Positions 1 through 11,500 of a stretch of 64,000 nucleotides of DNA are shown here, piece by piece. Below the pieces are notes generated by a model. That model had not been told where the DNA came from, ran no database searches, and saw only the letters and a program-made list of their open reading frames with translations. Source of the DNA: Arion vulgaris (Eukaryota > Mollusca > Gastropoda > Stylommatophora > Arionidae); the NCBI GenBank assembly GCA_020796225.1, contig CM036755.1, forward strand, positions 41,740,806 to 41,804,805. The letters are read 5' to 3'. Numbering within the stretch: position 1 is the first letter of the stretch; the number at the start of each line of letters is the position of its first letter. Made by a program: the position numbers and the translations under genes.

Positions 1-578
1 GAGCTAGGATATATACTGTCATGGAGATTCAGGTATATCTGAGCTAGGATATATACTGTCATGGAGATTCAGGTATATCTGAGCTAGGATATATACTGTC
101 ATGGAGATTCAGGTATATCTGAGCTAGGATATATACTGTCAGGGAGATTCAGGTATATCTGAGCTAGGATATATACTGTCATGGAGATTCAGGTATATCT
201 GAGCTAGGATATATACTGTCATGGAGATTCAGGTATATCTGAGCTAGGATATATACTGTCAGGGAGATTCAGGTATATCTGAGCTAGGATATGTACTGTC
301 AGGGAGATTCAGGTATATCTGAGCTAGGATATATACTGTCATGGAGATTCAGGTATATCTGAGCTAGGATATATACTGTCAGGGAGATTCAGGTATATTT
401 AAGCTAGGATATATACTGTCAGGGAGATTCAGGTATATCTGAGCTAGGATATATACTGTCATGCAGATTCAGGTATATTTAAGCTAGGATATATACTGTC
501 ATGGAGATTCAGGTATATCTGAGCTAGGATATATACTGTCATGGAGATTCAGGTATATTTGAGCTAGGATATATGTGT
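1..578. repeat. 40-bp satellite array, about 14 copies, open at the left edge
   Basis: Fourteen near-identical 40-bp units run head to tail from the first base, so the array continues to the left of the window. Each unit contains GAGCTAGGATATATACTGTC followed by a half ending in AGGTATATCT. Variation is limited to a few positions (ATGGAG/AGGGAG, ATCTGAG/ATTTAAG), which indicates recent homogenisation. It lies in the last visible intron of SF3A3. No coding potential. Confidence 0.97.
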
Positions 579-1310
579 CAGCCTTACCCACCATGAGAAG
601 ACAATACAAGGTCTGGCATAATGTGCTAACACTGCCCCTACATGAGATGTGTTGCAAGGTCTTGTATATAATGTGCTAACACTCCCTACATGAGATGAGT
701 GTGCAAGGTCTTGTATAATGTGCTAACAATGTCCCTACATGAGATAGTGTCGCAAGGTCTTGTATAATGTGCTAACAATGTCCCTACATGAGATAGGTAT
801 GCAAGGTCTTGTATATAATGTGCTAACACTGCCCCTACATGAGATAGTGTGATAGGTCTTGTATATAATGTGCAACAATGTCTCATCATGAGATGTGTCA
901 AGGTCTTGTATAATGTGCTAACACTGCCCCTACATGAGATGGTGTTGCAAGGTCTTGTATAATGTGCTAACATGCCTCATCATGAGATGATGTGCAAGGT
1001 CTTGTATAATGTGCTAACACTGCCCCTACATGGATGTGTGCAAGGTCTTGTATAATGTCTAACACTGCCCTACATGAGATGATGTCGCAAGGTCTTGTAT
1101 AATGTGCTAACACTGCCCCTACATGAGATAGTGTCGCAAGGTCTTGTATATAATGTGCCACAATGCCTCACATGAAGATGTGCAAGGTCTTGTATAATGT
1201 GTACAATGCTCATCATGAGATGATGTCGCAAGTCTGTATAATGTCTACAATGTCATCATGAGATGATGTCGCAGTCTTGATAATGTCTACTGATGGAAAT
1301 ATCTATACAT
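579..1310. repeat. Degenerate satellite array, about 45-50 bp unit, about 15 copies
   Basis: Directly follows the 40-bp array but has an unrelated unit built around GCAAGGTCTTGTATAATGTG and CCCTACATGAGAT. Copies vary in length by small indels, and divergence increases towards 1310, where units are shortened. Short ORFs on the minus strand here are only repeat translations. Confidence 0.93.
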
Positions 1311-1376
1311 CTCACCATGAGAAGGTGAAGCAAGGACTTAGGCAGTAGGTTTTCAGATGCTGATGCAAATATCTTT

Positions 1377-2330
1377 TAGTTAGTTTGTTCCTTTCGTGAG
1401 AAGGCGGCACAGAGGGTAGAGGTGTTAGATGTTCGTTGCTAGCAGTTGGAGATCTTGTATGGTTTTACATCCCAATAGTTTACTTTCTTGTTGGATGGTT
1501 CTTCGAAGAGTGGTCTTTGGTCTTCCACGTTTTCTTTTCCCAACTGGTGACCACATAAGGACTTGTTGATTTAGTCTCTTTCGTCTGATCTAAGAACATG
1601 ACCAAAATATTTCCACCTTCGTTTCCTTATAATATTTGATACGGGTTGTTGCTGTGTTCTATCTTTCACTGTGTTGTTCGAAATGAAATCACTCCATTTT
1701 ATTTTTAGTAATTTTCGGAGACATTTATTCTCAAAGCTGTCCAGTTTCTTATCAATTTTCTTTGTTGATTTCTAACTTTCTCATCCGTAGGTCAGTACAG
1801 GAATCACACAGGGCCTAAACAATTTAACTTTTGTACATATACTAAAGTCTTGAGATTGCCAGATATTTGTTAATTTAGTGAAACATGTATAATTACAAAG
1901 TACTGTGTTTACAAATTACAAACAATGAAAATAGCAACGCTTTCCATACAAGTCCGTTTTATCAAGGTAGATCTTGAAACCTGTTCTGCAAGTGTGCAAA
2001 GATTGCTCGTTAGTTTGTGGGTTGCTTGTGTGGTTGAATTCAATATGGCCACGTCATCGGCAAGTCAAGATCAAATAGTCTGCTGTTATTAAGCCATTTG
2101 ATGCCTAGTTGATCATCTTGGTGCATTTGCGCATGATCCAGTCTATAGCTATCCCAAAAGCATAGGTGACATAACGCAGCCTTGCTTCACACCGAATTGA
2201 CTGTGAACCAGTCTGAGTTTCCTGCATCTGTTCTTACACAGCAGGATGCTTCAGAATAGAAGGCTTGTATGATATTGATGTATTTTTCCTGGAAGGTCTT
2301 AAGAATCTCCCAGAGCAGAAAGGTGAAGAC
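1377..2330 (-). mobile_element. Non-LTR retrotransposon (LINE) 3' part, degraded reverse transcriptase
   Basis: Read on the minus strand, 2200-2040 encodes reverse transcriptase pieces: VKQGC, then the catalytic LADDVAIL (GCCGATGACGTGGCC near 2055). After that, 1800-1380 encodes the C-terminal tail typical of these elements (a YGCESW-like stretch, [16 protein letters not shown], GRPKTTL-like). Frames are interrupted. The 3' end is the short GTTAGTTAG-type repeat at 1377. The same family occurs at 27121-27572 and 53790-54330. Confidence 0.85.
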
Positions 2331-2428
2331 TATCAAACACTTTCTGCAAATATCTCTGCATGCCTACAATTGAAGTAAAGACATAGACTACAATAAACAA
2401 ACAATAGATATGTGTACAGCCCACTTAC

Positions 2429-2539
2429 TGCAAAGTGTCTTTGGAAGGCTTTTGGTCCTCTGTATGGATGGTTGCCACATATCTCACATGTGTAGGTCAG
2501 ATTTAGTCCATGTAATTTATACAACCAATAAGGAATCGG
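2429..2539 (-). CDS. SF3A3 exon 14 (residues 395-431), first half of the matrin-type zinc finger
   Basis: A 111-bp exon encoding [18 protein letters not shown] then [19 protein letters not shown]. Cys412, Cys415 and His429 are zinc ligands of the C2H2 matrin-type finger. The last His would be in the next exon, left of the window. Acceptor CTGGACAG, donor GTAAGT. Confidence 0.97.
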
Positions 2540-5500
2540 CTGTCCAGATTGAAGAAAACAAACAGAATTTGAAAATACATAAAACTAAACCACAAATTAG
2601 ATATAAATTTATTATGTAACAACACCTAAATACAAAGGATTGACTTCATTGCAACCGGTTTCCCCAAATAGCTCTGCCCATCTTGGTAGAAATTGCACGC
2701 TACCTACCAAGAGTGTTGCACAAAGCATGAACTCTAACTCCAGAAACAATACTAGGGATCTCAACAACAAAAATTGCAAATGTAATGTGGATTCAAACCC
2801 ACAACCTCCAGAACGCAATGCTAATGTCTCAACTGCTTCACATTGAAACCCTCTATATAACAGTGTTTCAATGTACTCAAACTGCTTCACATTGAGACCC
2901 TCTATATAACAGTGTTTCAATGTACTCAAACTGCTTCACATTGAGACCCTCTATATAACAGTGTTTCAATGTACTCAAACTGCTTCACATTGAGACCCTC
3001 TATATAACAGTGTTTCAATGTACTCAAACTGCTTCACATTGAGACCCTCTATATAACAGTGTTTCAATGTACTCAAACTGCTTCACATTGAGACCCTCTA
3101 TATAACAGTGTTTCAATGTACTCAAACTGCTTCACATTGAGACCCTCTATATAACAGTGATTCAATGTACTCAAACTGCTTCACATTGAGACCCTCTATA
3201 TAACAGTGATTCAATGTACTCAAACTGCTTCACATTGAGACCCTCTATATAACAGTGATTCAATGTACTCAAACTGCTTCACATTGAGACCCTCTATATA
3301 ACAGTGATTCAATGTACTCAAACTGCTTCACATTGAGACCCTCTATATAACAAAGTACAGTGTTTCAATGTACTCAAACTGCTTCACATTGAGACCCTCT
3401 ATATAACAAAGTACAGTGTTTCAATGTACTCAAACTGCTTCACATTGAGACCCTCTATATAACAAAGTACAGTGTTTCAATGTACTCAAACTGCTTCACA
3501 TTGAGACCCTCTATATAACAAAGTACAGTGTTTCAATGTACTCAAACCGCTTCACATTGAGACCCTCTATATAACAAAGTACAGTGTTTCAATGTACTCA
3601 AACTGCTTCACATTGAGACCCCCTATATAACAAAGTACAGTGTTTCAATGTACTCAAACTGCTTCACATTGAGACCCTCTATATAACAAAGTACAGTGTT
3701 TCAATGTACTCAAACCGCTTCACATTGAGACCCTCTATATAACAAAGTACAGTGTTTCAATGTACTCAAACTGCTTCACATTGAGACCCCCTATATAACA
3801 AAGTACAGTGTTTCAATGTACTCAAACTGCTTCACATTGAGACCTCTATATAACAAAGTACAGTGTTTCAATGTACTCAAACTGCTTCACATTGAGACCC
3901 TCTATATAACAAAGTACAGTGATTCAATGTACTCAAACTGCTTCACATTGAGACCCTCTATATAACAAAGTACAGTGTTTCAATGTACTCAAACCGCTTC
4001 ACATTGAGACCCTCTATATAACAAAGTACAGTGTTTCAATGTACTCAAACTGCTTCACATTGAGACCCCCTATATAACAAAGTACAGTGTTTCAATGTAC
4101 TCAAACTGCTTCACATTGAGACCTCTATATAACAAAGTACAGTGTTTCAATGTACTCAAACTGCTTCACATTGAGACCCTCTATATAACAAAGTACAGTG
4201 TTTCAATGTACTCAAACTGCTTCACATTGAGACCCCCTATATAACAAAGTACAGTGATTCAATGTACTCAAACTGCTTCACATTGAGACCTCTATATAAC
4301 AAAGTACAGTGTTTCAATGTACTCAAACCGCTTCACATTGAGACCCTCTATATAACAAAGTACAGTGTTTCAATGTACTCAAACCGCTTCACATTGAGAC
4401 CCTCTATATAACAAAGTACAGTGTTTCAATGTACTCAAACCGCTTCACATTGAGACCCTCTATATAACAAAGTACAGTGATTCAATGTACTCAAACTGCT
4501 TCACATTGAGATACCTTATATAACAAAGTACAGTGTTTCAATGTACTCAAACTGCTTCACATTGAGACCCTCTATATAACAAAGTACAGTGTTTCAATGT
4601 ACTCAAACCGCTTCACATTGAGACCCTCTATATAACAAAGTACAGTGATTCAATGTACTCAAACCGCTTCACATTGAGACCCTCTATATAACAAAGTACA
4701 GTGATTCAATGTACTCAAACCGCTTCACATTGAGACCCTCTATATAACAAAGTACAGTGTTTCAATGTACTCAAACTGCTTCACATTGAGACCCTCTATA
4801 TAACAAAGTACAGTGTTTCAATGTACTCAAACTGCTTCACATTGAGACCCTCTATATAACAAAGTACAGTGATTCAATGTACTCAAACTGCTTCACATTG
4901 AGACCCTCTATATAACAAAGTACAGTGATTCAATGTACTCAAACCGCTTCACATTGAGACCCTCTATATAACAAAGTACAGTGATTCAATGTACTCAAAC
5001 CGCTTCACATTGAGACCCTCTATATAACAAAGTACAGTGTTTCAATGTACTCAAACTGCTTCACATTGAGACCCCCTATATAACAAAGTACAGTGTTTCA
5101 ATGTACTCAAACTGCTTCACATTGAGATCCTCTATATAACAAAGTACAGTGTTTCAATGTACTCAAACTGCTTCACATTGAGACCCTCTATATAACAAAG
5201 TACAGTGTTTCAATGTACTCAAACTGCTTCACATTGAGACCTCTATATAACAAAGTACAGTGTTTCAATGTACTCAAACTGCTTCACATTGAGACCCTCT
5301 ATATAACAAAGTACAGTGTTTCAATGTACTCAAACCGCTTCACATTGAGACCCTCTATATAACAAAGTACAGTGTTTCAATGTACTCAAACCGTTCACAT
5401 TGAGACCTCTATATAACAAAGTACAGTGTTTCAATGTACTCAAACCGCTTCACATTGAGACCCTCTATATAACAAAGTACAGTGTTTCAATGTACTCAAA

Positions 5501-8500
5501 CTGCTTCACATTGAGACCCTCTATATAACAAAGTACAGTGTTTCAATGTACTCAAACTGCTTCACATTGAGACCCCCTATATAACAAAGTACAGTGTTTC
5601 AATGTACTCAAACTGCTTCACATTGAGACCCTCTATATAACAAAGTACAGTGTTTCAATGTACTCAAACTGCTTCACATTGAGACCCTCTATATAACAAA
5701 GTACAGTGTTTCAATGTACTCAAACCGCTTCACATTGAGACCCTCTATATAACAAAGTACAGTGTTTCAATGTACTCAAACTCTACAATTGAGACCCCTA
5801 TATAACAAAGTACAGTGTTTCAATGTACTCAAACTGCTTCACATTGAGACCCTCTATATAACAAAGTACAGTGATTCAATGTACTCAAACTGCTTCACAT
5901 TGAGATCCTCTATATAACAAAGTACAGTGATTCAATGTACTCAAACCGCTTCACATTGAGACCCTCTATATAACAAAGTACAGTGATTCAATGTACTCAA
6001 ACCGCTTCACATTGAGACCCTCTATATAACAAAGTACAGTGATTCAATGTACTCAAACCGCTTCACATTGAGACCCTCTATATAACAAAGTACAGTGATT
6101 CAATGTACTCAAACTGCTTCACATTGAGACCCTCTATATAACAAAGTACAGTGATTCAATGTACTCAAACTGCTTCACATTGAGACCCTCTATATAACAA
6201 AGTACAGTGATTCAATGTACTCAAACTGCTTCACATTGAGACCCTCTATATAACAAAGTACAGTGATTCAATGTACTCAAACTGCTTCACATTGAGATCC
6301 TCTATATAACAAAGTACAGTGATTCAATGTACTCAAACTGCTTCACATTGAGACCCTCTATATAACAAAGTACAGTGTTTCAATGTACTCAAACTGCTTC
6401 ACATTGAGACCCTCTATATAACAAAGTACAGTGATTCAATGTACTCAAACTGCTTCATGTTTTTTCTTCACCAGCTTTGAATTCAGGCATAGTCATGGTA
6501 CCTAATGCACAACCTCTGAAGGATTTTTGTGTGAATGTTTGCTTGCCTTATCACAAGTGCCCCCTTGCCCATTCTGGCAAGTTGCACTCCGACGCTAGAG
6601 GTACTTGTAATTTAGATCCGCAAGTCAAGGCTCAATTTCCTTTGTCCAACTGTGCACACATCAAAAATGGAAAAATGTATTTGTAACCCAAGCTTGCTTT
6701 GAACCTCTGCATTTCTTCAGCATGTGGTCACTAGCACAGTGTGTTTTGCCAACTTCGCTTCAGCGCCAACATTTCATAACAACACTTCTTTGGTAAGTTC
6801 AGTTGCAAACTTCGCTATCGGCAGTCAACATTTCATTAACATTTCTTTGGTAAGTTCGGTTGCAAACTTCACTATCGGCGACCAACATTTCTTTGGTAAG
6901 TTCAGTTGCAAACTTGCTATCGGCCAACATTTCATTGGTGAGTTCAGTTGCAAAATCCAATATCAGTCATTAGTGCAGTATGTTGCGAACTTTGCTATCA
7001 GCAGTCAACATTTCATGACAAAATTTCTCTTGTTCAGTTGCAAAATCCAATATCCGTGATGCGCACGACCAGCTTTCCCTGTCCTTCTATATCCAATGTG
7101 CCCACTAGTGACATTGTCAACGTCAGTCTTATTCACTACCACAAACTACTGTGTACTAAAGTTGTTGCCATCCATTTTGGATCTTTAGTAGTATGGTAGA
7201 GTGTCTGAGGAGTATCAAGTCAGTTTTCAAAAACTGACATCAGTGAACTCTGTGCAGTGCTAAGTGTCCTTCAGGCAAACTGAAGGGCATTCATGTATCT
7301 CTCTCTCTTGCGATCCCCACTCATGTATTCTCTCTCTCTCTTTGCGCGATCCCCACTCATGTATCTCTCTCACTTGCGATCCCCACTCATGTATCTCTCT
7401 CTCTCTCTCTCTCTTGCGATCCCCACTCATGTATCTCTCTCACTTGCGATCCCACTCATGTATCTCTCTCACTTGCGTGATCCCAACTCATGTATCAAAA
7501 CGCTTCTCTCTAACAATTCTTCCTTGCTTGTCCCATTCTTATCACCGCTGACTCTTCTATTGTAGTGTCCTCCTCCGCCAGCAAGTAAGTAATCAATTAA
7601 TGCAATCAGTATATCTCCTCTGTCCATACTCAATGTACCCTTCATAGATGACAGCAGCCATTAGCTCATTTATTTCTAAGAAGCCTAGCATGACCAGCAT
7701 ATCCATACAAGTCAAAGAATCACTAAGATTTCTATGTTTTAATCTGACATGTATTTTATACAGAGGAATTGGATTGAGAGTATGATGACAGTTCTGATTA
7801 ATGGTGTTTCAGATAGTCATCTCATGATTGCAGTAACAACATCAACCTTCATACTATATATTGTTGTCAAGTAGGCTCCATTGTGCTCCTTAATGATCCT
7901 GCTTCTCACTGTAGCAGAGAAATCCCATACTAATTTTACTTCAAATCAAACAGAATCATTAGTGTATACAACAGCATCATCTTCTCGAGAATTATCATTA
8001 CTTTTCAATTTCAAGGTCTTCATTGCTTTTTCTTCATCCCTTACCAAGAGAGATGAGAAGATGTAATAATTTGGGTCTAGCTGTCAGAAGATGTGTCCAA
8101 TGTTACAAGATGTGTTATTGTTTCATGTTTACAGAAAAGTCAAATAGAAATGTAACAATAATTTCTTACATAGTTTTGCTCTTATTTCTATGAGTATGTC
8201 TGGGGGATTCTATATGGCAGAAGAAATGTGACCTGGTGCCTGCGACTGTCACCACTCATGTGCTGGACGTTGGTTTTATTTTCTCCCTATCAAAATAAAC
8301 TTTCGACCTTACCAATGGGTTGAACACAAGATGTTTCCATTTCCGTCAGGAAACCTCACAGCTTTCTCCCGTCACAGTTTTCTCCCTATCAAAATAAACT
8401 TTCGACCTTACCGATGGGTTAAACACAAGATGTTTCCATTTCCGTCAGGAAACCTCACGCCGTTTAACCATTCTGCCATCAGCACTTCATGAAATATTTC

Positions 8501-11500
8501 TTTAGTAGCTAGATGAACACAAAACTGAATTATTTTTAGAGACATTGAAACACAATACACATCTCTGACCTTTCCATCCCAACCAAGGGGTAGATCTTTT
8601 GGATTGTATGGTGCATCATCAGCATCATCATCCGAGTCTGACTCCTCAAACTTCTCCTCATCAGATTCTTCTCTTTCTTCTCCAGTCTGAGCTTGCTTTC
8701 GTTGAACGTTGTCACGTGTTGCTGCACGCTGATCACTAAGCATTTCGGACAGTCTGTAGACTTGAGCTTCCAGAAGAGCAATCTCTTTCTGTTTTTCAGA
8801 GTCTCTGAGCATGGAGAGATCATAGATCATGTCCCCATTAGATAACACTTAATATACAACAGTAGCACACTACTAAAAAAATATAGAATGTCAACAATTA
8901 AGATTGGAACATCCAGTTATATCTCATCCAGTTCAAGAACATGAGAACAAATAGATCTATCCACAAGGAACTCAAAATCAAAGAAAACTGACAGTTACAA
9001 AAGGAATGAGAAATTGAAGTACGAGGGAAGTCAATAAGTAAGTCACAAATGGCTGTAGAAAAATATCTACTGAGTATTTGGGTCATATAAAAACATAAAT
9101 AGTGTAAAACATTATGGAAGCGGCATCACTGTAAAGAGATAAAGAAAGACCTAGGAAGAAGGATTCAAGATGCATCTGATGAGTTTAGCGTGAGTAGTAG
9201 AAGCTGAACATTTGGCTTATGTGAGAGAGAATTTCCAGATCACTGTTAGTGTGATAAAGTTCTGCTCAAGTCAAGTCATTAGATGAGAAGCCCAAAACTA
9301 CAGAAATCATTCAAAGCGTAGTATGCTATTTGTACATTATAACAGAAGAATCTTTAGAGTATTTTTATATTGATTTAAACTATCAACTACTGCTGCACTT
9401 AGTACTACAGGGTGTTCAAGATAAAAGTAGCCGGTCAAGTGAACCAATCTGGCATATGTTTATGAAAATGAGATGGTTCTTCTTCTTCTTCTTCTCTTCT
9501 TTCGATCACCCACTATTAATTCAGGCATAAAGTCATGACGCCTGGTATTGCGCTTCTGACTAATTTTTGCGTGGGCCTATATTACCCTTTTACAGGCATC
9601 CCTCAACCATATGGACAGCCTCGCCGACTTCCGAGGTACTTGAAGCTTAGATCCTTCAAGAGTGATCGTTGCAGGATACCTGATGTCCGTGTAACTCTTT
9701 ATGGATGGTTCAATTATGACGTAGTATAAGTTCAAGTGAGTAAGTCTTTTTGTGAAGTGTAATTATGATACGGTAAGGGGTGATGAACAATGGTGACGAA
9801 GGATGAGTTAGTCAGAACCTGTTTAAATAGTAAACAGACAGAACGCAATGTGTACCTGACCACTTTTAATATGTCAATGGGGATGCTTTTATCTTGAACA
9901 CCCTGTATTTATACATTGGAATGACTGCAGTAAAATATGGTGGTTTTACAAAGTATAAAAACAAGATACAACGATGTCTTGATTAAACAGCCTTTATCAA
10001 ACAAAGGATACAAGAACAAACAGGACACAAGATGAACCCCTGAATACTATATTCACTGTTGCTTAGGGGCAGAGGAAAAATAGTTTGAGAACCTATGATG
10101 TTAGTAAACTTCCGATGATGACCTAACAGTTCAACAGGACTCATGGGGATTACCCCTGGTGGTGAGCGATATTTTGAAGTTCAGGTGGGCCAGTCTTTTA
10201 TATGGTGTCTCTAGACAGTTTCAGAAAAGAAGGGGAGAGAAGAAAATGTCTCGAAATATCTGGTCAAACATAGCCCCTGACTAAGACACAAAAAAGAAAG
10301 ATTACAACATGTGAAATGAGATGTCTACGAAACAGCTGTCAACGTTACAAGGATGAGATAGAGTGAGAAATGAGAAGCATCGCTGGTACTATACCATGCA
10401 TACAGTACATCGAAAAGCAAAGAATCAAGTGGTTCGGCCATCTAATGAGAATGGAACCACACTTACTACCATCACGAGCCTACAACAATTGACACTCAGG
10501 GCGCAGAGTACAAGGCAGGCCAAGAACACGATGGATAGATAACATCTCAGAGTCCCTGCGAAAGCATGAACTGGCAACGTCAAGCGCAACACACCTGGCA
10601 CAAGATAGAAAACTAAATCTCCCCATGATGCTTCACAGCAAATGTGGTTAAGATAAGATAAAGTGCTGGAGCTATGGAGTTCATGCTTTTGTGCAATACT
10701 CTCAGCATGTGACATACCACTTCTTCAGAGAGTGACTTCTTCGAAGAGGGACTGAGTTATATTGGAAAACCCAGTGCACTGAAATCAATCCTTTGCCAAA
10801 CATTTCAAACTTATCACTCTGTCCCTCAGGTGTCCAGTTCTTCACAATTCTTTCAATCCCAGTATAGATACATCACCAATTCCTGATTCCACATTCAACT
10901 GATGGTAGCTAAGTATCTGCAGCGCAGCATTTCCCCCTTGTCTAACTTCAACACCTGACATCACCTGAAATAACTTTAAACACACATAACTTGTACAAAT
11001 TCTCACTTGCTTCTGCCAACTTTGGCAGCTTTCCCAGGCTTAGATTTGGCAAACAAAGCAGGATCCAGCTCATCTAAGGTCTTGCCCTTGGTACCAAACA
11101 GGCGCTGTGCCCTCTCCTCCAGTGTCCTGAAACAGATCCAGAACATTTTATTTCTGAGAATTGTCTAGTTGAGCCCTGAGCTCCAGGTTCAGCCATGATC
11201 ATGTACCTGTCAGCTTCTGAGCAGTTTTAGCCTAAATTAGTTATATGTACATTCAGGGATTCTCACAACAAATATGTACAACTAAACAATATTTTGTCCT
11301 GTACATTTATAACAGAGAGAGACTTACATGTCCTCAACTTCTTTTCTCCAATCATGTTTTGCCTAACAGTGTCAGGATAAGAAGAGATTTCTAGAACAGG
11401 CATTTGTGTGCGCTTCACAAACAGTGTCTTTCACCACCTGTTGCTTTATATTCACTGTATTGGAGTAACATCGCTCTTTGAGGCACACTGTCTGTTGGTA

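Noticed and set aside
686..1161. Repetitive minus-strand ORFs
   Set aside because: Translation of a degenerate satellite.
2333..2428. Extension of SF3A3 exon 14 or an additional exon ([10 protein letters not shown]) after ATTGTAG at about 2362
   Set aside because: The zinc finger should continue with a WRHAHG-like segment, which this is not. A good donor lies at 2428, so the match is accidental.
1..6455. CRISPR-like arrays
   Set aside because: Repeat units are contiguous with no unique spacers, and the context is eukaryotic.
7264..7565. ORFs with repeated [14 protein letters not shown] peptides
   Set aside because: Translation of a CT-rich minisatellite; no other coding evidence.
8805..8848. 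Upstream part of the exon 13 open frame ([13 protein letters not shown])
   Set aside because: No similarity to SF3a60; the frame from exon 12 enters correctly at the CTCAG acceptor at 8805.
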